Origin: Candidatus Zipacnadia bacterium
GTDB lineage: Bacteria; Armatimonadota; Zipacnadia; Zipacnadales; Zipacnadaceae
Length of the DNA stretch: 29,059 bases
Direction: 5' to 3'
NCBI GenBank assembly: GCA_029821515.1
Contig: JALGTD010000002.1
Coordinates: forward strand, 1 to 29,059
Shown here: piece by piece, positions 14,249 through 21,929 of the stretch
Layout of the letters: every line of letters begins with the position of its first letter
Numbering within the stretch: the stretch's first letter is position 1
Made by a program: the position numbers and the translations under genes
The notes under the pieces: generated by a model
Told to the model about the DNA's origin: nothing
The model's database searches: none
Seen by the model: the letters and a program-made list of their open reading frames with translations, nothing else

Positions 14249-14617
14249 ATGCGGAGAGACACAGCAGTGTGGCTGCTAGCAGTCGCCGTACTGGCCATGG
14301 CCTTGTTCGCGGGGTGCGGAAAATCTAAGGAGTCCGAGGAACCACAAGCGCAAATGCCTGATGCCTACGGCCAACAGCCCGGGCAACAGCCCGGTGCCTA
14401 CGGCCAACAGCCCGGGCAACAGCCCGGTACCTACGGCCAACAGCCCGATGCCTACGGCCAACAGCAGATGCAGCCCGCAGAACCGGTGGCGGTGGAACCA
14501 GCAGGCCCCCCCTACCGAGAGCGCTATGAGCAGGGGGAACTGACTGACGAGGAACTTCGTGAAGAGTATGAGCTACAGAAAGTTGAAAGGGAGTTAGGTT
14601 ATCCGGTTGGTCCCTAA
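14249..14617 (+). CDS. Small lipoprotein with QQPG/AYGQQ repeats
   Basis: This 122-residue protein starts at an ATG with AAAGGAG upstream. The signal sequence ends in the lipobox LFAGC with Cys23 as the lipidation site. The next ~75 residues are low complexity, built from AYGQQPGQQPG units, then a Pro-rich linker. The final 30 residues are acidic and predicted helical (ELTDEELREEYELQKVEREL). It would be anchored to a membrane outer face, with a flexible Gln-Pro-Gly spacer carrying the helical end. I do not recognise a family, and the repeats make homology searches unreliable. A TATAGT near 14205 may be its -10 box. It precedes sppA by 159 bases. Confidence 0.8.
   Translation: MRRDTAVWLLAVAVLAMALFAGCGKSKESEEPQAQMPDAYGQQPGQQPGAYGQQPGQQPGTYGQQPDAYGQQQMQPAEPVAVEPAGPPYRERYEQGELTDEELREEYELQKVERELGYPVGP
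14363..14464 (+). repeat. 33-base in-frame tandem repeat in the lipoprotein gene
   Basis: Copies at 14363-14395 and 14396-14428 are nearly identical. A third (14429-14449) is shortened to 21 bases, and a fourth begins at 14450. The unit encodes 11 residues (AYGQQPGQQPG). Its period is a multiple of three, so copy-number change would alter spacer length without breaking the frame. Confidence 0.9.
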
Positions 14618-14776
14618 GGGCTGATGCGGCTGGGCGCTTGTGCCAGATTTAGTTCTACCCAGCCAGCACCTATTCAGCGCTAACCCGGCAAACACTATCC
14701 CCCAGCGCCACACGCTGCCCTTTCGAATTCCCCGGCAGACAGAGAAGACGTAGCCAAGGGAACGAGGCGACTGCAA

Positions 14777-15838
14777 ATGGACGAGTATAGCAACTATTCG
14801 CAACCCAGCGGAGAGCAAAATCAATCTGAGCAAGCTCAACAGACACCGACGGGGCAACAGCCTTTCTCTGCCCCACCTCGGCGGCGGACCAACTGGACAC
14901 TGATCATTGGTGTCGGTCTCATTGTACTCCTGGTGCTGATCAGCGGCTTCTTTCTGGCTATGATGGCTGCGTTCTTCGGAGCGATGGGAGTCTCTACAAA
15001 CCTGAGCGTAGGGCCACAGGTGGGAATTGTCACTGTAAGCGGGCCGATTAGTGCTGGAGATAGTTCGGGCGCCTGGCCGTTTGGTGGTCCCGGGGGCGCG
15101 CGGGTGACAATGAGTCAGTTGCGCCAGGCTGCCGAGGACAACTCAGTCAAGGCCGTAGTGCTGCGCATCAACAGTCCCGGGGGCAGCGCAGCCGCCTCCC
15201 AGGCGATATACAAAGAAATCCAGCGCCTGGCTGAATGCAAACCGGTAGTGGCCTCAATGGGCGATGTTGCGGCCTCGGGCGGCTATTACGTGGCCTGTCC
15301 AGCCGATACTATCTTTGCCAATCCTGCCACCATCACCGGCAGCATCGGCGTTATCTTCGAGACGCTAAACTTCTATGATTTTATGGAGAAATACGGGCTG
15401 GAAACCGAAACGATAAAGTCAGGCAAATACAAGGATACCGGCTCACCGTCCCGGCCGATGCGGCCGGATGAGCGGGCGCTGCTAAAAGAGATGCTGATGG
15501 GGGTATACGAGCAGTTTGTCAATGATGTCGCCCAGGCTCGAGACATGGACAAAGCTAAGGTTAAGAAACTGGCTGACGGGCGAATTTACACCGGCGAGCA
15601 GGCGCTGGAGGCAGGCCTCATTGATCAGCTCGGCAACTTCTACGACGCAGTGGACGAGGCAGCCCGGCGAGGCGGGATTAAAGGACGGCCCAAACTGAAG
15701 CAATTCGGGGGCGGTTCACCGTGGAGTCGGTTCCTTGATGCAACGGCACAGGCCGTGGCCCGCCAGATGAAGTCGGAATTGATAGAGCAGCTCTCGCACA
15801 GCTTGACCACACCACAGCCCCAGCCGCAATATCGCTAA
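14777..15838 (+). CDS. sppA: Signal peptide peptidase SppA, short form (S49)
   Basis: This 353-residue membrane serine peptidase degrades released signal peptides. A cytoplasmic Gln-rich tail (1-36) precedes one membrane helix (41-69). The S49 domain has VGIVTVSGPIS, VVLRINSPGGSAAAS, and the nucleophile Ser167 in VAASGGYYVACPAD. Lys219 in SGKYKDTGSP is the general base. The 52-residue Ser-Lys interval equals that of Bacillus subtilis SppA (Ser147/Lys199), so this is the single-domain type rather than the doubled Escherichia coli form. The active site faces outward. polA follows after 26 bases, suggesting co-transcription. The N-terminal Gln/Ser-rich tail has no assigned role. Confidence 0.92.
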   Translation: MDEYSNYSQPSGEQNQSEQAQQTPTGQQPFSAPPRRRTNWTLIIGVGLIVLLVLISGFFLAMMAAFFGAMGVSTNLSVGPQVGIVTVSGPISAGDSSGAWPFGGPGGARVTMSQLRQAAEDNSVKAVVLRINSPGGSAAASQAIYKEIQRLAECKPVVASMGDVAASGGYYVACPADTIFANPATITGSIGVIFETLNFYDFMEKYGLETETIKSGKYKDTGSPSRPMRPDERALLKEMLMGVYEQFVNDVAQARDMDKAKVKKLADGRIYTGEQALEAGLIDQLGNFYDAVDEAARRGGIKGRPKLKQFGGGSPWSRFLDATAQAVARQMKSELIEQLSHSLTTPQPQPQYR

Positions 15839-15864
15839 GGCTGTACCGGGAGGCCCTGCTGCTC

Positions 15865-18489
15865 GTGGCCAACAAGCTGCTTCTAATAGACGGGAACAGC
15901 CTGCTGCATCGGGCCTTCCACGCGTTGCCCGACTCACTGTCCACCTCTTCCGGGCAGCCCACCAATGCCATCTATGGCCTGGCTCAGATGCTGCTGCCGC
16001 TGTTGGAGGAGAAATCGCCCGATGCTGCCCTGGTGGCTTTTGATGCTCCGGGCAAGACTTTCCGCGACGAGTTGTTTGAAGACTATAAAGCAGGCCGCCC
16101 GCCCACTGATGAGACGCTTATTGCCCAGTTTGACCTCGCCCATGAGTTGATTGACGCACTGGGTATGACCCAGACGGAGATAGCCGGATACGAGGCTGAC
16201 GATATTATCGGCACTGTCGCCGAAAAGGCCGGGGCCGCTGGCTATGAGGTGCTGATTATCACCGGAGACCGCGACATGCTGCAACTGATTGACGACCAGA
16301 TTAGCGTGCTGGCGACTATCCGCGGGTTCAGTGAGACGCGGCTTTACGAATCAGACAAAGTGTATGACGAATATGGTGTCTGGCCTAACCAGATAGCTGA
16401 TTACAAGGCGCTGGTGGGTGATAGCTCCGACAATATCCCGGGAGTGGCTGGCGTGGGGCCGAAGACGGCCGCCCAGCTACTTGCGCAATTCCCTCACGTC
16501 GAAGAACTGCTGGAGCGGCTGGACGAGGTGGACAGCAAGAAGCTGATGGCCACGCTGAAGGAAAGCAGCGACAATATAAAACTCAGCAAGAAACTGGCGA
16601 CTATCGCCCTTGATAGTCCGCTGAAACTGGGCATTGACGATCTTGCCTGGGAGGGCATCCAGCCTGATCAGCTCCGCCAGCTTTTTGCCCGGCTCGAATT
16701 CTCCCGGCTGATGGACCGACTGCCAGCTCAATCAACCGACGAGGGCGGGCAGCCGGCACCAGCCGATCTCGATGAGGTAGTACAGGCCGTGAAAACAGCC
16801 GGATACTGTAACCTGGCCGGGGCATGGGCCGAAGATAAGCTGAGGGGCCTGGCCCTGGGCACCGACGAGGTGGGACCGGCATACCTGCCCCTGACACCAG
16901 CCTCACAACAAGACAGCGACGGCGGTCTCTTTGGCGAAGCGAGGCACGCACCTGTTCCGCCGGCAGTAGCTGAGTTGCTGGAAGACCCTGAAATCGGCAA
17001 GCGGGGCTGCAATCTGAAGCAGATTGCTACGGGCCTTGACAGCTATGGTATCCGCCTGGCCGGCTGTCAGTGGGATGGCGCCCTTGCCGACTACCTGATC
17101 GCTCCTCAGCGTGACCAAAACGCAGACGCGCTGGCGGCATGCTATCTGCAGGAGGCGCTGCCCCCACCGGAACGGCTTGCGGAGCGGGCCTGTCAACTGG
17201 CCATTATGACTCCACGCCTGCGGTCAGTTCTGGACGACGAGCTAGAGCAACTCGACCTGATGCCGCTGTTCGAGCGCGTGGAGATGCCGCAGATTGAGAT
17301 TCTGCGCGATATGGAGCGGGCCGGTATCGCACTGGATTGCGAGCGGCTGGCACAACTGGGCGAGCAGATTCAAGCCAATCAGGAAAAGCTGGGCAAGCAC
17401 ATCTATGAGCTGGCCGGTGAGCAGTTCAATATCAACTCGCCGCAGCAGTTGGGCGAGATTCTGTTTGAGAAGCTGGAACTACCCGAAGGTCGCCGCACCA
17501 AGACCGGCTGGGCGACGGCTGCTGACGTGCTGGAAGAACTGCGCGAGCACCACGAGATTGCCGGACTGGTGTTGGAATACCGACAACTGGGCAAGCTGTA
17601 CTCTACCTACATAAAGGCGCTACTGGAGCAGGTTAGTCCGGAAACCGGGCGGGTGCATACGACGTTTGTGCAGACGACAACCGCTACGGGACGGCTGTCC
17701 AGCCGCAATCCGAATCTCCAGAATATTCCCAAGCGTACTGAGTTGGGACGGTCGGTGCGTGCTTGCTTTATCGCCGGCACTCCTGAGACAGTATTACTAT
17801 GCGCCGACTATTCACAGATTGAACTGCGAATCCTGGCTCACCTTTCCGGCGACGAAAATCTGGTCAGCGCCTTCGTGGCCGGCCAGGATATTCACAAGCG
17901 TACCGCCGCGGCGCTGTTTGACGTACCTCTGGACGAAGTGAATCGCAAGCAGCGCAGTGCCGCCAAGACTGTCAACTATGCGGTCATCTATGGGATGGGC
18001 AGCCAGGCGCTGGCCACCCAACTGGATATATCGCGAGAGGAGGCTGATAAGTTTATAGAAGACTACTTTGCACAGTTGCCCGGTGTACAACAGTATATGG
18101 ATCAGATAGTAAGGCAGGCATATGAAGACGGCTACGTCCAGACCATCTGTGGACGGCGCCGGCCGGTGCCGGAGCTGAATAGCAACAATCGGCGGGTGCA
18201 GGCCTATGGTGAACGGGCGGCGGCTAATGCTCCGATTCAGGGCTCGGCGGCTGATATAATAAAGATAGCGATGGCTGATATCGCCCTGCGCCTACCACAA
18301 GCCAGCACCGACGCTCGCATGCTACTTCAGGTCCACGACGAGCTGGTCTTTGAAGTCCCTGCCGAGGATGTGGCCAATGTAAGCAAGCTGACTAAACAGA
18401 TGATGGAGGAGGCCTGGGAACTGTCAGTTCCACTGTCGGTAGATATGAAGGCTGGCCGGAACTGGCGTGACTTAGAACAGGTATCTTAG
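15865..18489 (+). CDS. polA: DNA polymerase I
   Basis: This 874-residue family A polymerase acts in Okazaki fragment maturation and repair. The GTG start gives the usual N-terminus KLLLIDGNSLLHRAFHALP. Residues 1-290 are the 5' nuclease (YEADDIIGT, ITGDRDMLQL). The 3'-5' exonuclease domain (~310-480) is present in length but lacks the DxE of motif I (GAWAEDKL) and the motif III Asp, so it should not proofread. Polymerase motifs are intact: A is DYSQIELRILAHLSGDENL, B is RSAAKTVNYAVIYGM, C is QVHDELVFEV. In motif B, Tyr705 replaces the usual Phe (Phe762 of E. coli), and Ala replaces the next Gly. Tyr here is known in T7 and mycobacterial enzymes and relaxes discrimination against dideoxynucleotides. 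It lies between sppA and rpsA. Confidence 0.97.
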   Translation: MANKLLLIDGNSLLHRAFHALPDSLSTSSGQPTNAIYGLAQMLLPLLEEKSPDAALVAFDAPGKTFRDELFEDYKAGRPPTDETLIAQFDLAHELIDALGMTQTEIAGYEADDIIGTVAEKAGAAGYEVLIITGDRDMLQLIDDQISVLATIRGFSETRLYESDKVYDEYGVWPNQIADYKALVGDSSDNIPGVAGVGPKTAAQLLAQFPHVEELLERLDEVDSKKLMATLKESSDNIKLSKKLATIALDSPLKLGIDDLAWEGIQPDQLRQLFARLEFSRLMDRLPAQSTDEGGQPAPADLDEVVQAVKTAGYCNLAGAWAEDKLRGLALGTDEVGPAYLPLTPASQQDSDGGLFGEARHAPVPPAVAELLEDPEIGKRGCNLKQIATGLDSYGIRLAGCQWDGALADYLIAPQRDQNADALAACYLQEALPPPERLAERACQLAIMTPRLRSVLDDELEQLDLMPLFERVEMPQIEILRDMERAGIALDCERLAQLGEQIQANQEKLGKHIYELAGEQFNINSPQQLGEILFEKLELPEGRRTKTGWATAADVLEELREHHEIAGLVLEYRQLGKLYSTYIKALLEQVSPETGRVHTTFVQTTTATGRLSSRNPNLQNIPKRTELGRSVRACFIAGTPETVLLCADYSQIELRILAHLSGDENLVSAFVAGQDIHKRTAAALFDVPLDEVNRKQRSAAKTVNYAVIYGMGSQALATQLDISREEADKFIEDYFAQLPGVQQYMDQIVRQAYEDGYVQTICGRRRPVPELNSNNRRVQAYGERAAANAPIQGSAADIIKIAMADIALRLPQASTDARMLLQVHDELVFEVPAEDVANVSKLTKQMMEEAWELSVPLSVDMKAGRNWRDLEQVS

Positions 18490-18547
18490 CAAACTATGAC
18501 CCCTTACCACCAATTAGGGATGTAGAATCACTTTAGGAGTGAATCAA

Positions 18548-20095
18548 ATGAATTCGATCAATGACAACGAATCCACGGACGCCACTGACAGCTACGACGA
18601 CATCTTTGACGAGGATGTCCCAGAAAAGCCCGAACCAGAGAAGCCGATAAGCTCGCGCTGGGACCTACAGGAAAGCTGGGCAAACCTGGAGGAGGCTGCC
18701 CCAACAGACGTTCAGAAGGGAGACATAATCCCTGGTACGGTGGTGGCAGTGCAGGATCAGTACATAATAGTGGACATCGGCGCCAAATTTGAGGGGATGG
18801 TGCCCCGCAACGAGTTTGCCGAGGGCGAGGAGCTGCCGGCCGAAAATGATGAAATCCGTGTGGCTGTGGTGCGGGTTGATGATGAGGCCGGTCAAATCAC
18901 CCTCTCCAAGAAACGCGCTGACTACGAGCAGGCCTGGGAGAAGCTGTACCGTGCTCAACAGAACGGTGAAGTACTCACCGGGATGGTTACCGACCGCGTC
19001 AGGGGGGGACTGCGAGTTGATGTGGGCATGCCCGGATTTGTGCCCGCGTCTCATGTCGCCATTCGCGATGTGCGCAAGCTAAACAAGCTGATCGGCAAGG
19101 TCCTCAAGCTGAAGGTGCTGGAGGTGGACCGGCGCCGCAATCAGATTGTGTTGTCCCACCGCCAGGTTGTCGAAGAAGAGCGCACCCGCCGGCGCGAAGA
19201 GACCCTATCCCGACTGGAGGAAGGCGTTGTTTGTGAAGGACGGGTACGCAATATCACCAACTACGGCGCCTTCGTTGACCTGGGGGGAGTGGATGGGCTG
19301 CTGCATATCTCCGAGATGGCCTGGTCGCACGTTGACCATCCCTCGGACGTGGTCACACCGGGAGAGATCATCCGCGTGATGGTGCTGGATATCGAGAAAG
19401 ACGGCGAGCGGATATCTCTGGGCCGCCGCCAACTGTTGCCCAATCCCTGGACGCAGGCAGCCAATCAACTGGAGGCCGGCTCGTTGTACGAAGCTGTTAT
19501 TGCGCGTGTGGTTGACACCGGCGCGTTTGCCAGTCTGAAAGAAGCAGATGTGGAAGGCTTCATTCCGCTGCGCGAGCTGAGCTCACAGCACATCGACCAG
19601 GCCAAGGATGTTGTCAGCAAGGGCCAAAAAGTCAAGGTCAAGCTGCTGGACCTGGACGCCACTGCTCATAAGATGACCTTGAGCCTGATGGGCGCAGAAG
19701 CCGAAAGTGACCGCCAGGAGTATGAAGAGTATATGAAGAGTCAGCAAGCTCCGCCGGTCAAACTTGGCGACCAGTTCGGGGAAGTGCTTAACCAGACCAA
19801 GGCGTCGCTGGTTGATTCTGAGCAGCCTGATAAGGACACTGACGAGCCGGCGGAGCCTGAGCAGCCTGATGAAGACACTGACGAGCCGACTGAGTCTGAG
19901 CAGCCTGATAAGGACACTGACGAGCCGGCGGAGCAGGAGCCGGCTGATGAGCAAGCAGAAACACTCGGACCAGATGAGCCGGCACCGACAGCTCCGGCAG
20001 AGCCGGAAAGCTCCACCGACGAAGCCGACGCTGAACCCGACGAAGCTGAAGAACCCGAGCAGCCCGAGGCAATTGGTGAAGAAGAGGTATCCTGA
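18548..20095 (+). CDS. rpsA: Ribosomal protein S1 (four S1 domains, acidic repeat tail)
   Basis: This 515-residue RNA-binding protein of the 30S subunit helps bind and unfold mRNA at initiation. Four S1 domains begin at GDIIPGTVVAV, GEVLTGMVTDRV, GVVCEGRVRNITNYGAFVDLG and GSLYEAVIARVV. The third is the best match to the canonical fold. Escherichia coli S1 has six domains; four is common in Gram-positive and related phyla. After residue ~400 there is a ~95-residue strongly acidic tail with 13-residue repeats (EQPDKDTDEPAE). A GTG at 18539 is in frame, but the ATG at 18548 lies eight bases after AGGAG and is preferred. polA ends 58 bases upstream and coaE starts 26 bases downstream, matching rpsA-coaE linkages elsewhere. 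Confidence 0.92.
   Translation: MNSINDNESTDATDSYDDIFDEDVPEKPEPEKPISSRWDLQESWANLEEAAPTDVQKGDIIPGTVVAVQDQYIIVDIGAKFEGMVPRNEFAEGEELPAENDEIRVAVVRVDDEAGQITLSKKRADYEQAWEKLYRAQQNGEVLTGMVTDRVRGGLRVDVGMPGFVPASHVAIRDVRKLNKLIGKVLKLKVLEVDRRRNQIVLSHRQVVEEERTRRREETLSRLEEGVVCEGRVRNITNYGAFVDLGGVDGLLHISEMAWSHVDHPSDVVTPGEIIRVMVLDIEKDGERISLGRRQLLPNPWTQAANQLEAGSLYEAVIARVVDTGAFASLKEADVEGFIPLRELSSQHIDQAKDVVSKGQKVKVKLLDLDATAHKMTLSLMGAEAESDRQEYEEYMKSQQAPPVKLGDQFGEVLNQTKASLVDSEQPDKDTDEPAEPEQPDEDTDEPTESEQPDKDTDEPAEQEPADEQAETLGPDEPAPTAPAEPESSTDEADAEPDEAEEPEQPEAIGEEEVS
19820..19936 (+). repeat. 39-base tandem repeat in the rpsA tail
   Basis: Three copies (19820-19858, 19859-19897, 19898-19936) encode EQPD(K/E)DTDEP(A/T)E plus one variable residue. 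Copies one and three are almost identical at DNA level while the middle one has diverged. That pattern fits duplication by slippage or conversion. The encoded region is disordered and acidic. Confidence 0.9.
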
Positions 20096-20121
20096 ACGCG
20101 GAGGAAAGGGTCGCGACGGCA

Positions 20122-20736
20122 ATGATAGTGCTGGGAATAGCTGGGCCGCTGGCCTCCGGCAAATCCACTGTTCTGGGAATGCTTGAAGAGCTGGGTGCGG
20201 CTACGCTGCGGGCCGATGATGTTTCGCGGGAGTTGCTCCAGCCCGGCCAGCCGGTCTTTGAGCAGGTGCGGGCTGCCTTCGGCGATGAGTACCTTACACC
20301 CAATGACAAGCTTGAGCGCAAGAGATTAGCTGAACTGATATTTGCCGATGCGCAAGCCCGCCAGCGTCTGAACAGGATTATGCATCCACCAATGGTGGAA
20401 CGCTTGCGTGAACTGGCCACTGACTATCGCCAGGCGGCTAACCCGCCACCAGTCATCGCCATAGAGGCGGCTGTCCTCCACCAAATGGGGCTGGATCAAA
20501 TCGTCGACAAAGTGCTGCTGGTCACAGCCTGCCAGCAGACACGCATCCGCCGCCTGTGCCAACGCGACGGACTAAGCGAACAGCAGGCCCAGCGCCGCGT
20601 CGAGCTTCACGACGAGCTAGGGCTGGGACAGGTAGAAGCTGACTACATCATTGACACAAACGGGGAACTCGCCGAAACCCGTCATCAGGTGACAGATCTG
20701 TGGGCGCAGCTAATGGCACTGATCCAGGCACAATGA
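20122..20736 (+). CDS. coaE: Dephospho-CoA kinase
   Basis: This 204-residue P-loop kinase phosphorylates the 3' hydroxyl of dephospho-CoA, the last step of CoA synthesis. The ATP-binding loop is GPLASGKST (8-16). The following LRADDVSRELLQPGQP matches the substrate-binding region (usually DaD-x-iah). LNRIMHPPMVERL and VIAIEAAVLHQMGLDQIVDKVLLV correspond to the CoA domain and the 'D.vllv' strand. Length is typical. The start ATG follows GAGGAAAGG at about 12 bases. It is the last gene of the plus-strand run from sppA; no terminator is obvious. Confidence 0.93.
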   Translation: MIVLGIAGPLASGKSTVLGMLEELGAATLRADDVSRELLQPGQPVFEQVRAAFGDEYLTPNDKLERKRLAELIFADAQARQRLNRIMHPPMVERLRELATDYRQAANPPPVIAIEAAVLHQMGLDQIVDKVLLVTACQQTRIRRLCQRDGLSEQQAQRRVELHDELGLGQVEADYIIDTNGELAETRHQVTDLWAQLMALIQAQ

Positions 20737-20811
20737 GCTATCAACCAGATCCTGCCCCTCGTCTGCACGGAACATTTCACCCGACTGACTGCGTTATATA
20801 ACACCAAAGCA

Positions 20812-20824
20812 GGCTTGACAAGCC
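20812..20824. promoter_or_regulatory. 13-base palindrome overlapping the -35 box
   Basis: GGCTTG and CAAGCC are perfect inverted arms around one central A. The right part of the first arm and the centre are included in TTGACA at 20815-20820. Position over the -35 box is typical of a repressor operator; chance overlap is possible. Confidence 0.4.
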
Positions 20825-20844
20825 CGCGCTCTTTTGCTTAGACT
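20815..20844 (+). promoter_or_regulatory. Promoter of the ABC transporter operon
   Basis: TTGACA (20815-20820) and TAGACT (20839-20844) are separated by 18 bases. The transcript would start near 20851, giving an untranslated leader of about 140 bases. Confidence 0.55.
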
Positions 20845-20993
20845 TGCTCACAAATAGGTTTCAAACTGGTCATAAGCAACACATTATCAAAACCGGCTTT
20901 GCCCCTCGATGGGACGTGTAAGCGAGTAACCTTGTGGGCGAGTCGGGTTTGGTTGTTTGACTTCAAGTTGCAATTGTCGCGGAGGACTGCATT

Positions 20994-21929
20994 ATGATTC
21001 AGGCGGACGGGCTAACCAAGTACTATGCACAGCATCCAGCTATAGTTGACGTCTCCTTCCAGGTAGAAGAAGGTGAAATCGTTGCCTTCCTGGGTCCCAA
21101 CGGAGCCGGCAAGACAACAACTATGCGAATTCTGACTGGCTATATGCCCGCGACCTTCGGCAACGCCCGGGTAGCTGGTTTTAACCTGGCCGAAGAGTCG
21201 CTGCAAGCCCGCCGCAATATCGGCTATATGCCCGAGACAGTGCCCCTGTACCCGGATATGCGTGTCCATCAGTACCTGGGCTACTGCGGCCGGCTCCAGG
21301 GGATGGCCAAAGCTAAGCTGGCGGAGCGGATGGAGTATGTGATTGACCGTTGTGGCCTAAGCGAGCGGGCCGGGTCCATCATCGGGACACTATCCTTGGG
21401 GTTCCGCCAGCGAGTAGGGCTGGCCCAGGCGATGTTGCACGATCCGCCCGTACTGATTCTGGACGAGCCGACTGTTGGCCTGGACCCCAATCAGATAGTC
21501 GAGGTGCGCAATCTGATTAAGAGCCTGGCAGGGGATCACACCGTGTTGTTGTCCACGCATATCCTGCCGGAGGCGCAAATGACCTGCGAACGGGTCATTA
21601 TCATCAACGAAGGAGAGATTGTCGCTGAGGGTAGTCCTCAGGTACTGACGGCTCAACTTCGCCAGGCTGAAACTCTGCTGGTGACTATCCGCGACGACGA
21701 CGGCACTGTAGTTCGCCAGATAAAGAACATTCCCGAAGTGGTTGACGTGCGTAGCGGTGCGCAGCGTGGTAGCTACTACATCGAGACCGAGGTTGGGTCT
21801 GACCTGCGCGCTGATATCAGTGAATTCATCGTAAGTAGAGGCTGGGGCTTGCTGGAGCTACGGCCGGTAGAGATGTCACTGGAGGACGTCTTCCGCGAGC
21901 TGACCACCGAAGAAAAAGGTGTTGCCTAA
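20994..21929 (+). CDS. ABC transporter ATP-binding protein, GldA-like
   Basis: This 311-residue ABC-2 type ATPase has Walker A LGPNGAGKTT, the Q-loop region IGYMPETVPLYPDM, a signature LSLGFRQRVGLAQAM, and Walker B LILDEPTVGLDP. The switch His is in LLSTHILPEAQ. The ~90-residue C-terminal extension is typical of gliding-associated GldA-like and NosF-like ATPases. It energises the permease encoded next (TAA directly followed by ATG). Together with the downstream GldG-like and DUF4340 proteins it forms a conserved export or envelope complex whose substrate is generally unknown. The name Gld does not imply gliding here. The start has GGAGG eight bases upstream. Confidence 0.92.
   Translation: MIQADGLTKYYAQHPAIVDVSFQVEEGEIVAFLGPNGAGKTTTMRILTGYMPATFGNARVAGFNLAEESLQARRNIGYMPETVPLYPDMRVHQYLGYCGRLQGMAKAKLAERMEYVIDRCGLSERAGSIIGTLSLGFRQRVGLAQAMLHDPPVLILDEPTVGLDPNQIVEVRNLIKSLAGDHTVLLSTHILPEAQMTCERVIIINEGEIVAEGSPQVLTAQLRQAETLLVTIRDDDGTVVRQIKNIPEVVDVRSGAQRGSYYIETEVGSDLRADISEFIVSRGWGLLELRPVEMSLEDVFRELTTEEKGVA

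Larger units (their letters stand above)
20737..20993. other. Intergenic region carrying the ABC operon promoter
   Basis: These 257 bases contain no gene. They hold the promoter and dyad described separately, and a long leader of about 140 bases before the ABC ATPase start. That leader has no riboswitch signature I recognise. Confidence 0.5.

Noticed and set aside
19583..20420. Two long minus-strand frames over the rpsA tail and coaE
   Set aside because: They are mirror readings of the acidic repeat DNA and give Arg/Leu- or Ser-rich low-complexity sequence.
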